Assembly: GCA_030141605.1 (NCBI GenBank)
Contig: JAQGDQ010000688.1
Location: 25,001 to 89,000, forward strand
DNA: 64,000 nucleotides
Reading direction: 5' to 3'
Origin: Tubiluchus corallicola
Taxonomy: Eukaryota > Priapulida > Priapulimorpha > Priapulimorphida > Tubiluchidae
Shown piece by piece: positions 45,601-60,600 of the stretch; the first letter of the stretch is position 1, and each line of letters begins with the position of its first letter. The notes beneath the pieces were generated by a model. The model had not been told where the DNA came from and did not search any database. It was given only the letters and a program-made list of their open reading frames with translations. The position numbers and the translations under genes are program-made.

Positions 45601-48600
45601 ACATAATCTCTTTTTCGTGTGTTATGAACTGATAATTATAGTATAAATGGCAACACTGCTCGACCAACCAAATACATGGATTTGACAGAAAATACGTTAC
45701 TTTTTAGCCCCTCATATGATAATCACATCATACAAAATGGCAACCCTGGCCGACAGTTAGCCGTAGAGAAACATGGCTGGCACAACCATGTAATAATAAT
45801 TATTGGATTTTACGTTTTAAATTTAAAGGAAGACAGAATGGTTTTTCGTTTACAACCTCATTTTCAAGTCCGATAAAAAGTATACATTTTAACACAATTA
45901 AACGGCAAAATGCATTTCTGATAATTAAGTAACTGATTAATGCCTTGATTAACGGCGGGCGAGCCCAACTATTGATGACATCGCAAACTAATATAATTTT
46001 CAACAGTAAAAATATTCCACAAGCGTCTTACATGCGTTTGTAAAAGTGAAAATTCAAGTACAGTGCTGTTGTAAGATATTCTGCGACACCTGTTTTTCGT
46101 GCAATGCGTTTCCGAAATGTGGCGCTAGTGCCCGTCTAACTAGCGAATGGCAAAATTCATTTAACATCGAAGAACTAGTGGCCCGAATGCGAAAATTGTA
46201 TTTATGTGATAATAATTCTTTCACTTTGAAAAAATAGTATGTTCAAATTCAATGTATGTTCATATACTATGTTGAAATGTTCAGTATTTTAAAGAGTAGA
46301 TTGTTTTGACCTACAGTTTAAGATTGGGTCCGGTTTTGCTTTAAAAATATATGTTTTTGTATAATTGCATCGAGTAAGCATGTGAACATACAAAACATTG
46401 TAAAATATTGCTGAGAAACTTCTGAGGGTTTCTTTGAAAAGTAAGTCACTTAGTTCATGTAGAGTCATCGGTAGCCCTAGCAGCTCAAATATTTTCTTTA
46501 TTTCTGTTTGTATTCTGACCGTTTGACTCATTTCTCTTCGCAGTAGACATCGAAGCAGCACGTCCATCAACCGCCGGTGAGGAAGAACTGCAGCTGCAGC
46601 TTGCCCTGGCTATGAGCAAGGAAGAAGCTGAACAACAGGTACGTTGTTGCTTAGCAACAGGAAAGAAGATTGGGCTGTTGTCTACGAATATTGCAGCAAA
46701 CTCATTCTTAAACATGAATTCCAATACAATTGGCACGAGTGTAACACTGACACGCTCTATGGCTTTGATATAACAGACTATTTTTGCTGTCGTTCTGGCT
46801 TCGACAGACATCCGCTGTAACGGAGCATCTAGACTGGAACTCAGACTAGTAGGTGATGCCCTATGCAATACGTATGGCAGTCAGCATAAGACATTATGAA
46901 ATGATTCCTGCATTATTATTGATTCACGTCATTAGATATTGCTTATTACAACAGAGACATGTGTAAATCGTATTTATTGTGTATTGAATATGTTGACTGG
47001 TTGTTTTTCGTAACAGATGCTGTATAAGTAGTCATCCATTTATAAATGCATTACTCTTTTCCCATTAGTCTATTTTTTATGCTTGTAGCAATGGTTTATT
47101 GTATTATATATATATATATATATATAATATATATATATATATATCATTTATTTCACAAATTAATGAGTACACAATACATATGTAAGTGGATATAGATAAA
47201 CAGATAGATATATAGTTTATTGACATATGTCCACAGGCCCGATCAAAACAATAATAAACATTTCATACAGTAGACTACATACATTTTCAGATTAATTTTG
47301 CCACTGCTGCACATTGTATTACAGTGTTTTGTGGTTGCATCAAACAAAACATTTTTTCATTTTTAGTTGAAGCGTTAAAAGCAGGAACATACTGAGAAAC
47401 TGTGTTCATCATAAGGTTACCTGTAACGTTATGTCTTGAGCAGTACAATAAAAAATGGCATTCATCTTTAACAACATTGCAGACGCTATAAACTCAATTT
47501 TCACCTGAAACAGGTGGTCTTACATATCTACCAGTTTCAACAGTCAAACGATGAGTTCAAATTTTTGTCAAAGCCTTTCTGTCTTTAACATTCTTAGTAT
47601 TTTCGAAATAAATTTCCACTGCAAAATTCTCTTTAAATATATAAAAAGATAATTTGCTTAAAGACTTTAACGACTTGCTTAGACTTTAAAGACTCTCTCC
47701 ATTATAAAACATAATTGCTTGAAGTCTAATTTCTGAAAGATATACAGTATTAAAATAGCGCGGTGCTATGTTATGTTCGAACAAAAAAAACCATATTATT
47801 TTGGTGAAACGCACCACGTCAAATTCAGATTTTTTGTACATTAAAATAGATAATGAAGGAATATATAAATATATACAAATTAGTAATACAATATATACAA
47901 TTTTGAGTTAGTTAAAAACTAGAGACTGGGGTAATAGACATACGCCTGGAAAGTTTCTCTTACTCCTTTGAACATTCTTGTTGTCAATTGTTTTGCTCGT
48001 ACCTTCTTGTGTGTTTCTTCTATTGCTCAGATTTTCTTCCCTATCCATTACATTCTTTGAGATATTTTTACTTCGATGACAATGACAAGGTCGTTTGCGT
48101 TGACATTGCAAGAAGACGTCCACCATCATGGATATTGCTGATGTTGTTATGCTGACATTAATCGATGAGTACATGTCACGAAATTGCAGTCGATTAGTAG
48201 CTTCATCGGTCCTCCATCTTGACGCAAACGCCTTTGGTTGTTTCTTTATTGGCAGAATTTCGAACAGACATTTCAAATCATAACCCCTTGGCGGAAGTAT
48301 GTTTAATTTTTGAGCCGGTCATGACTCAGAAGCCACTAAATTTGTTTCAGTAGTAATGTTTGCCTGTGGTTTTGTGCAACAGCTTAATATCTTTCTGAGT
48401 TCCACGTCACGTGGATCTGAACTTCTGAAGATCTTTGAACAGTCCCGGCTTTAGCTAGTTTGACGTCCTAGGCAAAAGTATTCTTAGCACTGCTTTTCCT
48501 CAACGGTGAAACCCTTCCCCCGTGGTCCCCACTACGCTCCCAATGTTGAATTTTTCTTGCATAATATTGGACTGCCGTCCACTCATAGCGGAGGGAAGAC

Positions 48601-51600
48601 GGATGGCCCTGCTGCCCACACAGTGTGGCATGTCTTAATTAAGTCAGTCAATGCCTCACCCATAAAACAAAAATTGAATAATAGGGTCAGTCGAAATGAC
48701 AATTTATTATTGAATATTACACTGTAAATAAGGAACGACCAGCTTACCTACAGAAACAGAGTTTGCGAGAAAAGCCTGAGAAATGTGAACAGAGCTGCAC
48801 ATGCTACGAAAGACACGACCACTGACAAGGGTCTACAGCAGACCTTCCCTTTTTATAAGCTCAGGTGTGCACATGACTAGTGGCTTTTACTAACACAAGG
48901 TCAGAATACGAATATGTGCTAGATAAAGCCACGTTCACATGCACACCCGAGAAGTCTACTGTATTCCCCTGCCAGCATTACATTTCATGTCATCACAGCC
49001 CTGTAGTACAATGTTATAAAGCGAAGTGGTACCTAGGCATTTATTATAGTGTACTAATTAAGTGTAGCTAATTGACTGTCTACAGCTTGACTTGATTGAA
49101 TATGAAATTGGATAGTAAGAATTTTTTATTAACTATAGAAGGAACATTATATAAACACTTATACAGAAACGGCAGGTAAAAGCAGATTAACGTGTCAGTA
49201 ATGTGTGCATGAAGTGGTGTAATTTGAGGCAACCGGTTATTTTCCAAAATTACCAAGTCTATAATATCTAGAAATAGTGACAATTTTGTTTGTTGTTTAA
49301 TTATTTTGATTCTAACTTCCTGTTTTTTTAATTTAGGACTTGCCGAGTCCTGTGTGTGTTTTTTTTAATGTCCGTGACTTGATGGTATTTGCGATTTTTA
49401 TATTCTTGTCAGTTTGCAAACATTTGAAATTTTTTACCTCGTTTAGGAAAGGCTGCAAAGAGGTGATGATTTACGCTTAAAGATGGCTCTGACGCAAAGT
49501 GAAGAGGAAAGTAAAACGACTCCGCCTAAGACGGCGGTTCAAAACCCGCCACAGGCTACACAGCAGGTACAAAAATCTATTAGATCGTAAAAAAACTGTA
49601 GTACTTACAGGACGTCAAAATTTTCCATTTCAAAATTGATCAGATTTCCTTTCAGAGGATCGTCAATTCCGTTTCGATTCTGCTTTACGAAAGTTAGAAG
49701 CTACAAGTTGCCCTATAACTGATATTTATCATCTGATTAACATTAGATGTGCAATATTAGCAATGAGTAAATAATAGATTGTAGATAAAAAATTCATATA
49801 CGAATTAAGTATGTGGTCTACCAGGCATTTTTATTTGCGTTCACATAACGTAGGAATACCAACAATTAATTTGCACAAGAAATTTACAGAATTGTGTCTC
49901 GTTATCTTCGTACAAATGATCGGGAAATTGGCTGATGCTTTTGTTAACTATCACACAGACACACAAAACTGATGCCAATTGTTTTACTGTTTTGGCCAAA
50001 CATCACTTTCGTCGGCCATTTGAAAAGTTTAACTAAATCAACTTGAGTTGAGATCAAAAAGGTATGAACAAATTTCAGTATAAATACAAAAAATGCGTTT
50101 GTTTGAACACTTTGCCGATTGCATGATGTGGGAAACTTTCCATAAGCTTATTGCTATTTATTACAACCTCTCGCTTAGTGTTGTTCCGGATACACTTTTT
50201 TGCCGGATAGCGAATACCGGATATCATCGAATATTTCCTCAGATTGACTTTCGGATTCGGATCATACCCGGATAGGTTAGCTAAGTTCGGATCGAATATG
50301 CGGATCAGCTCGGATAATGAAAAACTAGTAAATGTATTCAAACTAGTGTTTTCAATTAATCAGTCATCTTAAAGGATCTTCCCGAAGATGCACCGTATTA
50401 CCACATACAAATGAAGAAAGATGTGTGTAAAATTTTCGTCTTCAAAACACAAACAGAGGCTAAAACAATCTCAAAGTTTTTTGGTAATATTTTATTTAGT
50501 TATTTTCGGCTTATTCGAGAACCATTTTCAATTGCACAGTACGAAAACCGGATAGCGAATATTTGCGAATATCAAATTTTTGTAACTACCGGATAATATC
50601 GGATATGAATACCTGCAAAATCTCGCGAATATCTTCGTTTTCGGATACGCATCGGATATTTGTAGCAACACTACGACTCTCACTAAAGAATTTCCTATAT
50701 CTTTCGTGGCAAACGCAAAAGTAAAACTCGGTGGGGTGGGGGTGGGGTGGGGGGTCGGAACGCTAGCAACACCGAGACAGGCTGAAAAAACTGCTTAATT
50801 TTATGAGTAACAAGCAAAGTAAGTTCTGACTCTAATACATCCTTTTGCCACCAATATTCAGACAAAATTGTCGCAAGACACGTTCCGGCTTGGTTTTTAC
50901 TATGCGGTGTTTAATCACTAACTGCGTAGCCAGGGTTCAATGTTAACGAAAAACAAACCGCTAGTTAAGGTATTGGTAAGAAAGATAGGTGGTTTCAAGC
51001 AAAGAGAAAGTAGAACTATGAATTGAACTCATAAAACGTACAATTTATGTCAGTTAAGCCTCTGGAAAACCCCTTAATTTTTTTCATTGCTTTCTGTGGA
51101 AGTCTTGGCTTCGTTTCCGTTGTTTTACGTCAGTTTCGCTTAACGTCGCTTTCTGCTGGACCGCATCAGCGTCATTAAGCGACGACTTACTGTACGTAAT
51201 ACAACCTTCATTTTACAACGTAATTTGTGTTTTAGAAAATTTTTTAACACTTAACATTTCATGTCGTACCTAACGAATGCGTTTTGTTGGAGGGGTTGAT
51301 TAAATATGATGTTCATGTTACAGTGGAGTACATTGCATTATTGTATTTGAAATACAGTCAACTTCGGATATAAGGGACACCTCTGGACGGGAAAAGATCG
51401 TCCCTTGTATCCGATGTCCCTTATAGTCGAAGTTGGGTCAGACCGAGGGTGTATCTAGACCTGTACTTTTTTGTACTTTTACCCATATTTTTATGGATTA
51501 TTGCTACACATTCAGTGCAAACGGTATGTAGGAATCTCCTTCAGTGATGCGAGATGTATGTGACCTCAGAAACCGAGTTGTTCGAAGGCCGAGTTTGCGA

Positions 51601-54600
51601 AAAATTGAGGTTAAAAATCAATCAATTTCGCTTTTATCATAGGGTCCCTTATATGCGATGTAATTTTCCTGGGTTTTTATTACGTGGGACCTGAAGATAT
51701 TGTCAGTTATAACCGAAAGTCCTTTATATCCGAGTACCTTATATACGAAGATTTTTATAAGGAAAAACGTTACGAAAAATCGGGACCGCTGTTAATGGCC
51801 TCTTATAAGCGAATGTCCCTTATAAGCGAGTACCTTATACCCGAGGTTGACTGTGCATTATTATTATTTACCTTCGTACCATAACAGGTACAGCCATATA
51901 TGCATATTCACAAAATATAACAAGGAAAAGATAGCATAAACAAGCACAAAAAAGAAAGAAATTAGTATGCATAAAATGAACCTTTTGGAAAAATGACAAT
52001 AATTGTACACAATCGTGCATAAAAATATCATTAATTATGACTTATCCTTCGCGGATAAACTTAGCACCCACTAAAAGCATTAGTAACCAATTTTTTAACA
52101 ATCATGTTGCCAAATCTCTATGATAAGCCACATTTTCTTATTAAGTGACAATGACTATTAGTTAAATACAACATTAATTGAATATTATCGATGCCAGAGT
52201 TTTGAATTTTCTTTTAAAAAATATTTAATTATATAATTTTTCAGCCATCTTTGCTTGATTTGGATTTAAGCTTATCTGCACCTGCCTCTGATCCGTGGGC
52301 ACCACACCAAGCCACCGCGATTGCTCCTCCGCAAGCTGCTGCGGCAACGGATCCCTGGAGTTCACCGATCCTTCCACCAGCCGGCGGTCCCAGTCCGGTC
52401 AACGATCCGTGGTTACAGAAAGCTGCTCCTCCGGCTCCTAGAGCAGGTAAACTCGTTTTCCGACACGTTACCGGATGCATTTTAATTCGAAAAGTTTTTC
52501 ATTTTCTTATAGATCGGTCAATGATCCGGCTCATTTTCTAAATTTCTTCATTTCAGCAAGGGGCAATCCTTGGTCAAATGCGCCGAGTGCACATCATTCT
52601 CGTGCCTCTACTAATGCTCAGTACGTGCCCGCCCAAAATGACCCATGGAGCCCAGTCCCAGGTAGCAATGCTGATAAGTCTCTTTCAGCATGATGCATGC
52701 CAGTAATTTATTAATGAGTGAGTGTGACGAGTGTTTCTAGATGCTAGATGGTAGTTTAGACACGTTTTACTCACGTAGACTTTAAAGGAAAACTGGATTA
52801 TTGTTTAGACTCAATCTCATTTTAATTTACTATCCAAAATATACATGTTCCTGCCTATAAAAGTTAGCAATTGTTCCTTATATTGGAATAATTAGCTCAG
52901 AAAGTTAATTAATCGCAACCAAAAGCAGTTATTGCTTACGTCAGAAACTAACCACACTTTGTGCAATGGTAGGCATCTTCCCTTGCGTGTCCAGCACGTT
53001 TGCATAATCGTTACTGTTTAAATGCATAATGTCACAAAAAATAGGCTCTACATTATAAGACGTCAGAAACTAACACTTCAGTTCATGTTCATGATTATCA
53101 CGGTACCACCTTCTATTTGTCGGCTACGCGAATGTGACAAAAAGGCGCCGTTGCCAATCTTAGTAGATTCACTGAGCCGCGCGTAGCTTTTGAAAGTTTA
53201 ACAAATTTTGAGTATCCGAGGTAATTATTATTTAATCTGAGCTTTGATTTGAAAAAAAACTATTGTAGTTTTCAGTATTTTAGAACATTCTTTATTCTGA
53301 ACTAATGTTTACACAATCGTCCGGTTTTCCTTTAATTTGACAGTAACCTCTGGTTACGCTGTTTCCATTAATGAAGTGACTATTTTTACCAGTTGCTTAT
53401 CTATTTATAATTACAGGTTTGAAACTTGCTTGAACACTATTGTCATTTTCTCATTTCGATTTCGTTTGCAAGGGTCTCAAATACTATGGATGTCACGAAT
53501 CAGAAGTTACCGAATCCGAATATACACCGAATCTTATTTTATAATGATTTTCCGAATCGAGTTCGAATCTCCATTTTTCTAATAGTTCTCTCAACCAAAT
53601 TGTATTCGAATCTCCATTTTTCTGATAGTTCTCTCAGCTGAATTGTTTTCGAATCTGCACAGTTTTCGACCAAATTGTGGCAGATTGGTGAGACGGCAAT
53701 TACAGATGACCTGTCTGGGCAGCACGTTTGACAGTAATTCTGAAGTAATAAACGCTATTAATGATCTAATTAATTTGGAACAGATTTTTTTCTGCCGATG
53801 AGTAACAATGTAAAATGATCTGTTACGCCTTACTCAAATTATTCCTTGGGGTGCCTTTATCTACACTCCATGAATCTGCATAATGTAGACAACAAAAAAC
53901 CACATTCATCTAAGCCACATCTTGTGTTGCTAGCGAAATGATGTTCTTTCAAAATAATATAAGAAATCTTATCATTTTAATTAAAACTAGCAGTTAAAAT
54001 CGCAATGTGGTGCACACTTTCGCTTGAGATTTCATGAATTGGACACACACTAAAACTGAATATGGCGACAATTTGAAAATCAAAAAAGGCGGCAATTTCG
54101 GGATTTAGTGGTAAAATTTAAAGATAAATGAAAGCTTTGGTAGTAAAAGTGTGATAAAAAACGTCTTGTGTAATTAGCAATATCACTTTAAAATCGCCAT
54201 CATTTCACGCTTGGACGCTCCCATTTTGAACGCCTATTTTTCCACCAATGACGTCGTTTATCAACTGAAGAAAAGCAGCTCACTATCAAATTCCGTCAAA
54301 ATTATAACAAGTTTTTTGGAAAAATTAGAGTACCTAATTTTATAATATTTTTGCATGAACATTAGATAAGCGGCAGAAGTTTGAATTAGCTTAAGCAGTG
54401 CGCTTTTATGAAAAGCTACGGTGCGGTTATCATAAGTCGCAAAGTCCACGTTACATCATAATTTTCTAGTGAATGGCGGCTACCATCACGCCTGAAAATT
54501 TATGTACAGAGGTAGTATAAATTAATTTTATGTTTTCCAGGCATTTTTTTGCACAATTTCTTTTTTGTGTTTTTCCAAGTATTAAAGGATAACAGTCAAA

Positions 54601-57600
54601 TAAACACAACACGCTAAGTGAGTTGTCTTTTCCTTTAAATTTTCTTGGTGCTTTCGGTTGTCTTCTGCAAAGGCGACATTGTTGGACAGTTAGTTTGTCC
54701 TCTTGTATTTTCTTAGTGGCTCTATCAAGTGTTGGTATGGTTTGCTTCTCTGTGCCCAGTTAATCATTTTGCCAAATTTTGAACAGAACACGATACATAG
54801 CTGCGAATTAAACAGTTATGTGCTTAGTCTGTGGGACTCTGTGATCGATTGTGTGTTATGATGCTTTCAGAAAATTTTCTGTCGTGCGTTTTCTGTCTGA
54901 CAGCACATTCACAAGTGTGAACTATTTTACGAGTTACTGTGAGCAAGAAACTGCAAACTCTCCGACACTTGCTGTGAGTTGATTAACTGTCTGTTAATGT
55001 TAACATCTTAGAAAGTTACTCTCGACATTTCACGTGGCTAAAAAGAGTATGCTTATTATCGGAGAGTAACTCACAGACACTTCTGCTTTCTAGTCTGAAT
55101 GCACTTGTTAGTTACTTGGCGAGTCAACAGGGCGAGTTAACGAGAAAACTCACTAGTCGGCGGGTGAACGGAGAAGCGTATCAAGCTGAGTGAATTGAAA
55201 ACTTCAGACAATAACATTATTTGGATTATAAGGCAACTGCAATTTCTATGCCATTCTAACCACCTGGTTAAAAAGGTCACTATCATTAATGAAACAGTTT
55301 TCCTTAACAGGGTTAGTCGATTGTGTCTTGCAGTGTGTAACCAGTTTTAACATTTTGTGTGAAATGTTTGAATTAACCAGGAACATTATTCTTGTATTTG
55401 CATTTTGATTCGTGATCAATGCCTGCTCTTGTTCTGTGTGATGATGTAGTGATGAAATGTCGCCTGTGAAGTAGAGACTTGAGTTGCTGAATTGTGAGGA
55501 CATGCCTCATACTGTCTTGTATGTTTTTTCAGGATTATGACTTTTGCAGTTAATAAAACTTAGCATGTGTTAGTCGTGTAGCTTCGTTGTTTAACATAAA
55601 ACAAGTTTTCTGCAATAAAAAGAACATACCGTAATTTAAAATTTGAAACTATGTTTATTATATTTCATGGTTTCCTTTCTAAGTTCGAAGTTGGACTTCG
55701 AAGTAGCATATTCTCACCAAAACATTTTGTTCACTTTTGCTTTTGAAACTTCAGAAAATTGCACGTTAAACGACTGTGCTAGCAATGGTTTCCTTGGATA
55801 CTGTGTGCTAGCAACGGTTTCCTTTATACTGTGTGCTAGCAATGTCTTCCTTGGACACCGTGTGCTAGTAACGGTTTCCCTGGATACTGTGTGCTAGCAA
55901 CGGTTTCCCTGGTTACTGTGTGCTAGCAACGGTTTCCCTGGTTACTGTGTGCTAGCAACGGTTTCCCTGGATACTGTGTGCTAGCAACAGCTTCCTTGGA
56001 CACCATGTGCTGGCAGCGGCTTCCCTGGATACTGTGTGCTAGCAACAGCTTCCTCGGACACCGTGTCTTAGCAATGGCTTTGTCGCATACGGCGTCGTTT
56101 CTGTGACACCGAATTTGTAAACAGTGTTACACGGTGAAATGTGACACGTTACAACCAAACTCAGATGCTCTCGGAACTTATGCGTGTATTTCGCTGGTGC
56201 CTTTAAATCAACTTCCAGACTTCCTTCAGAAATGGCACCTTCGCATCTGATTGCCTCTTATATTTTATACAAACCACCAAGAAAAAGTAAAAAAGTATCA
56301 GAAACTCCTAGTTTTGTGTAAAACTGAAACTTCATGGAGCACGCTGTATTTGACCTTGAGATTTATTTGTGCGATGCTTGATAGATTTACATTAATGCAC
56401 TGGCGTTTTGACTTTTTTTTGTTTGCAGATTCTCAACAACTTTTTATCTAAGAATATAGAATATAAGGGTGTAGATACTAATGCAGTTGTGGAATTTTTT
56501 AGTTTGCAGTGTGCGGCACGAGCAAAAGTCGCTGCCTGCCAAAAACCAGCTACAGAATCTTGTAAAATGCCTTTATACAAAACGGGTCAGACGGCATCGT
56601 TCAATGCCAGGTAGTGCGGCAGGTGCGGCAAGTGCGGTGCAAACGGCTGCTTGCTCAACTTGGTCTCGATAATTACGAAATTTTGTTTCAGTGTGCATGT
56701 TATTACTTGTTTATTAGATAGAGATGCACTGGATGCGGAACTAAGATGTTAGGCGGCGCTAAGAACGAGTTCTGGAGTAAGTGATTCATGGCAGGCAATC
56801 AGAGTTTTCAGATAACGAGTATAACGAGTACATTCGATGTTATCGTCAATTTTGTTGGCAAATTCAAAGTTTTTTGTTGCAAGCCAAAGCGTGCACTAAT
56901 GAGCTAATCAGTCAGTGTTTATCAGTCACAGATCGCTATTAGTACTGAATCATTGATCATTTTTTTGTTGATCTGTAGTTTAATAACTATCACTACTGGG
57001 TTTTGTCCAACAGTTTTTACAAGTGATTGCCATTTCTTAAGTGGCGGTTGTGTGACTTTCAAAAAGCTTCGTCTGTGTAGAAAGTGCTTATCGAGTTGCT
57101 GTATTTCTATCTTGTGGGCTAACCTGCGGTTAACAAATTCAGAATGCAAACTAAGGGTGCGCTTAGAATGCAACTTCTTTCCGAGAGTAAACTCGCAAGT
57201 GTGAGTGGCTCAGCAACTTCTTTCGCAACTTATTGCACAACTTCTCTTGAGAGTGTCAACTTGCTCGCGAACTCTCACTGAGTTTGCAATAACGAGAGAT
57301 GTTGCGAGAAAAGTTTCCAAGTCATTCATAAGTGCGACTTTACTCTCAAAGAGAAGTTGCCAAGCCATTCACACGAGCTAGTTTACCCTCAGAGACAAGT
57401 TGCACAATAAGTTACGATAGAACTCTCGAGTTTGAATGAGCCATAAGATCTGAACTCGCTGCTAGTGAATCATTTTGATTTCATGTCTGTTTGACCAAAT
57501 GGGAACCAATGCATCTTTATTAGTCACAGTATTTATATTCATAACATACATAAGGAATGGTGTGCATAGTTCTGTTGTATTACGTTATGTAATTGGTATA

Positions 57601-60600
57601 TAATTGCGTTGTAAACTGATTCAGCGTTTTGTCACTAACACGGCAATAGCCTTTGTTACATGTTCAAAATTTCTAGTACATGTAACTTGATAGTTGTTTG
57701 CAATTTATGCAGAATTGTACTAACTACCTAATAATTGTATTTTACAATCTCTGAAATTTTTGACCAATCAGTATGGTACTCTTGGTATAACAGTCTGATT
57801 AAACAAACGTGTTTTGTTTGACATTAAATCGTAGGAGTTCTCATAGATCTTTTAGTTATCGTATGTTTGTTATAAATGTAAGCAACTTAACTAGGGTTAC
57901 CACACGTCCGGGTTTCCACGGAAACGTCTTCTTTTTGGGCCTGCGTCCGGGCGGGTTTTCAAAAAATCGGCAGTTTGTCCCGGTTTTGCCTCAATGCGTG
58001 AGTATGTACGGATGTTGCCAACTGCAGAGGCGTACGACAGTACGAGACAAAGAAAAGCTTATTAATTTTCAATACAAGATGTTGCTAACATCTCAAAATG
58101 CAACCCTTGTAAAAGCTTTGTGTACATATTTACTGAACAAAAGTAAGCGATGCGCACATCACTGTGGGTCACACGACTCGCACCGCTGTCGATGCTCGGC
58201 GTATTCGCTAACGACTTAAAATGATGTCACCTTCCAGGAGCCATTTTGTTCGTTTTTATGTGAATTTCTTTAAATTTGTATAGTTTCGCTGTTTTGCACT
58301 TTTGAGCGTAACTGGTAAAAGTTAATTAGAAAGTAGCAATGCCGAAACGACAGTGTGCAGTTACAGATGAAATGAAGGCCAAGTACCCGTGTCCTCTTTT
58401 TCAACTCGGACAATATGGTAACCCTAAACTTAAAATCATACTTGTAAATGGAGGCAGGATTTTGATCCTTAAAGAAGAAGAAGAAAGAGGAATATTAAAG
58501 TATACGCCAAAGAGTTTTCCACATATGTTATATTACTTAATATTACGCTTACCTATTTGAAAGACTTGTGTAATTGGAAAAGAAAGATTGGAATTGGGTA
58601 TTATTCTTAATAATTTAAAATGTTCATGCAACCAGGTACAATGTCACTGACACAATCCCAGTGTGCACCACTGGCTCACCAAAAAACGTATTTTTAACTC
58701 TTATTGACAAAATAAAGTAATTTATGCTTGTGCTTAGTTAGTGAATGTGCACTACGAATGTCCTGTTATTTTTTCAAACTTTAACACATTGTTATATAAA
58801 CTTGTTTCAAATGATTTACTTTCAAAATGGCTGCGCCTGACGGTCGTAGCGTGAGTTTAAATTTACAAATTCAATCCGGTTACTGCTAACGTAAGTTCTG
58901 TATGCAATAAGACAGCATGCAAGTAATACAAAATTTCAAGTCGATTTTTTTTTACTTGATGTAAGTAAAGGGTTTCCTTGTGCTAGAAAGTCTAGAAATG
59001 TTTACCTTTTTCACATGTGAAATTATTGATTTTCAACGGTCACTCGGTGGTCAATGCTTGAATTTTCATTTACAACGATTTTGCACTAGTTTAGGACATA
59101 GTATTGTAGATTTGTGGACACGTGAAATAGCCTTTACGGTTGTTCAGATTTATCAAAATCGTAGCAGCTGACACAAATTTTCATACAAACTTCACATAAA
59201 AGAAAACAAAAATTTTTAAATTTTTTTATCATTAATTAAAAACCGGAGGAGCAGAAATTTATAATAATATAATAAAATTTTTATATTTTAAAAATAAAAA
59301 TACGGGTTTTTTGTGCCTTAAATCCCATAGTAAAAAGGTTTTATTAAAAGAAACCTTTTAGCTGGTAATAGCCATCAGTTGGTGCACTTTTTATTTTTGT
59401 TCATAATGAAATCTTGCAAAAGCATGTTAAAATGCAAAGTTTTTAATTCAATGACACAAGCTAAACAGTGTAATGGATTCATTTTTTCTTTTTTCAGAGA
59501 CAAAAGTTGATCCATGGGGCACTCCGATGCCGGCTCCTCCAGTTGCGCAGGTCTCTCCACCACCGCCAACCGCGCAGGATCCGTTTGCGCCAGCTCCTAC
59601 CGTGAACGGTGACAATGATTTCGATATGATTAGTCAAAGACCAAACACTGTTCCTGCTCCGCACATGCCTAGTAAATATATTTTTATTTCATTTATGGTT
59701 ATAAACCGTCGCACTTGTGTGCCCGCTTGTTAAACACTGTTTTTCAAACTTTCTCGCACACAGATTTTTTTATTAAGCATACGTACTGTTCTGTTTCGCA
59801 CAGACTTCTCCTGCTGCCGTGTGCGGGCTCGATGCAAAAATCTGCATCAGGCAAATGCAGGTGAGACTAATAAAAAGTAATATTTTGTCACATACAGTAG
59901 GATTTGCGTAATAAATCCACGAAAAGTAAATTCATTTGCTTATTGTTGCCGCTATTGCTGAAACGGAATTGGGTAATTTTTTAACTTAAATATATCCGCC
60001 GTTTGTTAAATCAAAACTTTGCTTTTTAAATCCACCTAGCGGATGGTTGTGAAGACAACATAATTGTGATGTGAGATCGCAAGATTGGTCCCGTGTTTTA
60101 ACTTGAGTTTGATCGCTGTCTTTGTCTTAAAAGAAAACCGGATGATTGTGTAAACATGAGTTCAGAATAAAAAGTGCTCTAAAATATCGAAAACTACAAT
60201 AGCTTTTTTAAACCAAAGTTTAGATTAAATAATAATTACCTTGGATACTCAAATTTCATTAAACTTTCAAAGCTACGCGCGGCTCAGTGAATCTACTAAG
60301 ATTGGCAGCGGCGCCTATTTGTCAGATTTGCGTGGGCGATAAATAGAAGGTGGTACCGTGATAACCATTATCATGAACTGCAGTGTTAGTTTCATGACGT
60401 CATATGACGTAGAGCCCATTTTTCGTGACATGCGTTTAAACAGTAACACGTATGCAAATGTGCTTGACGCACAAAGGAAAACGCCTGCCATTACACAAAC
60501 TGCGGTTAGTTTTTGACGTAAGCAGCAGCTGTGTTCGGTTGCCGTTAATTAACTTTCTAAGCTAATTATTCCAATATAAGGAACAATTGCTAACTTTTAT

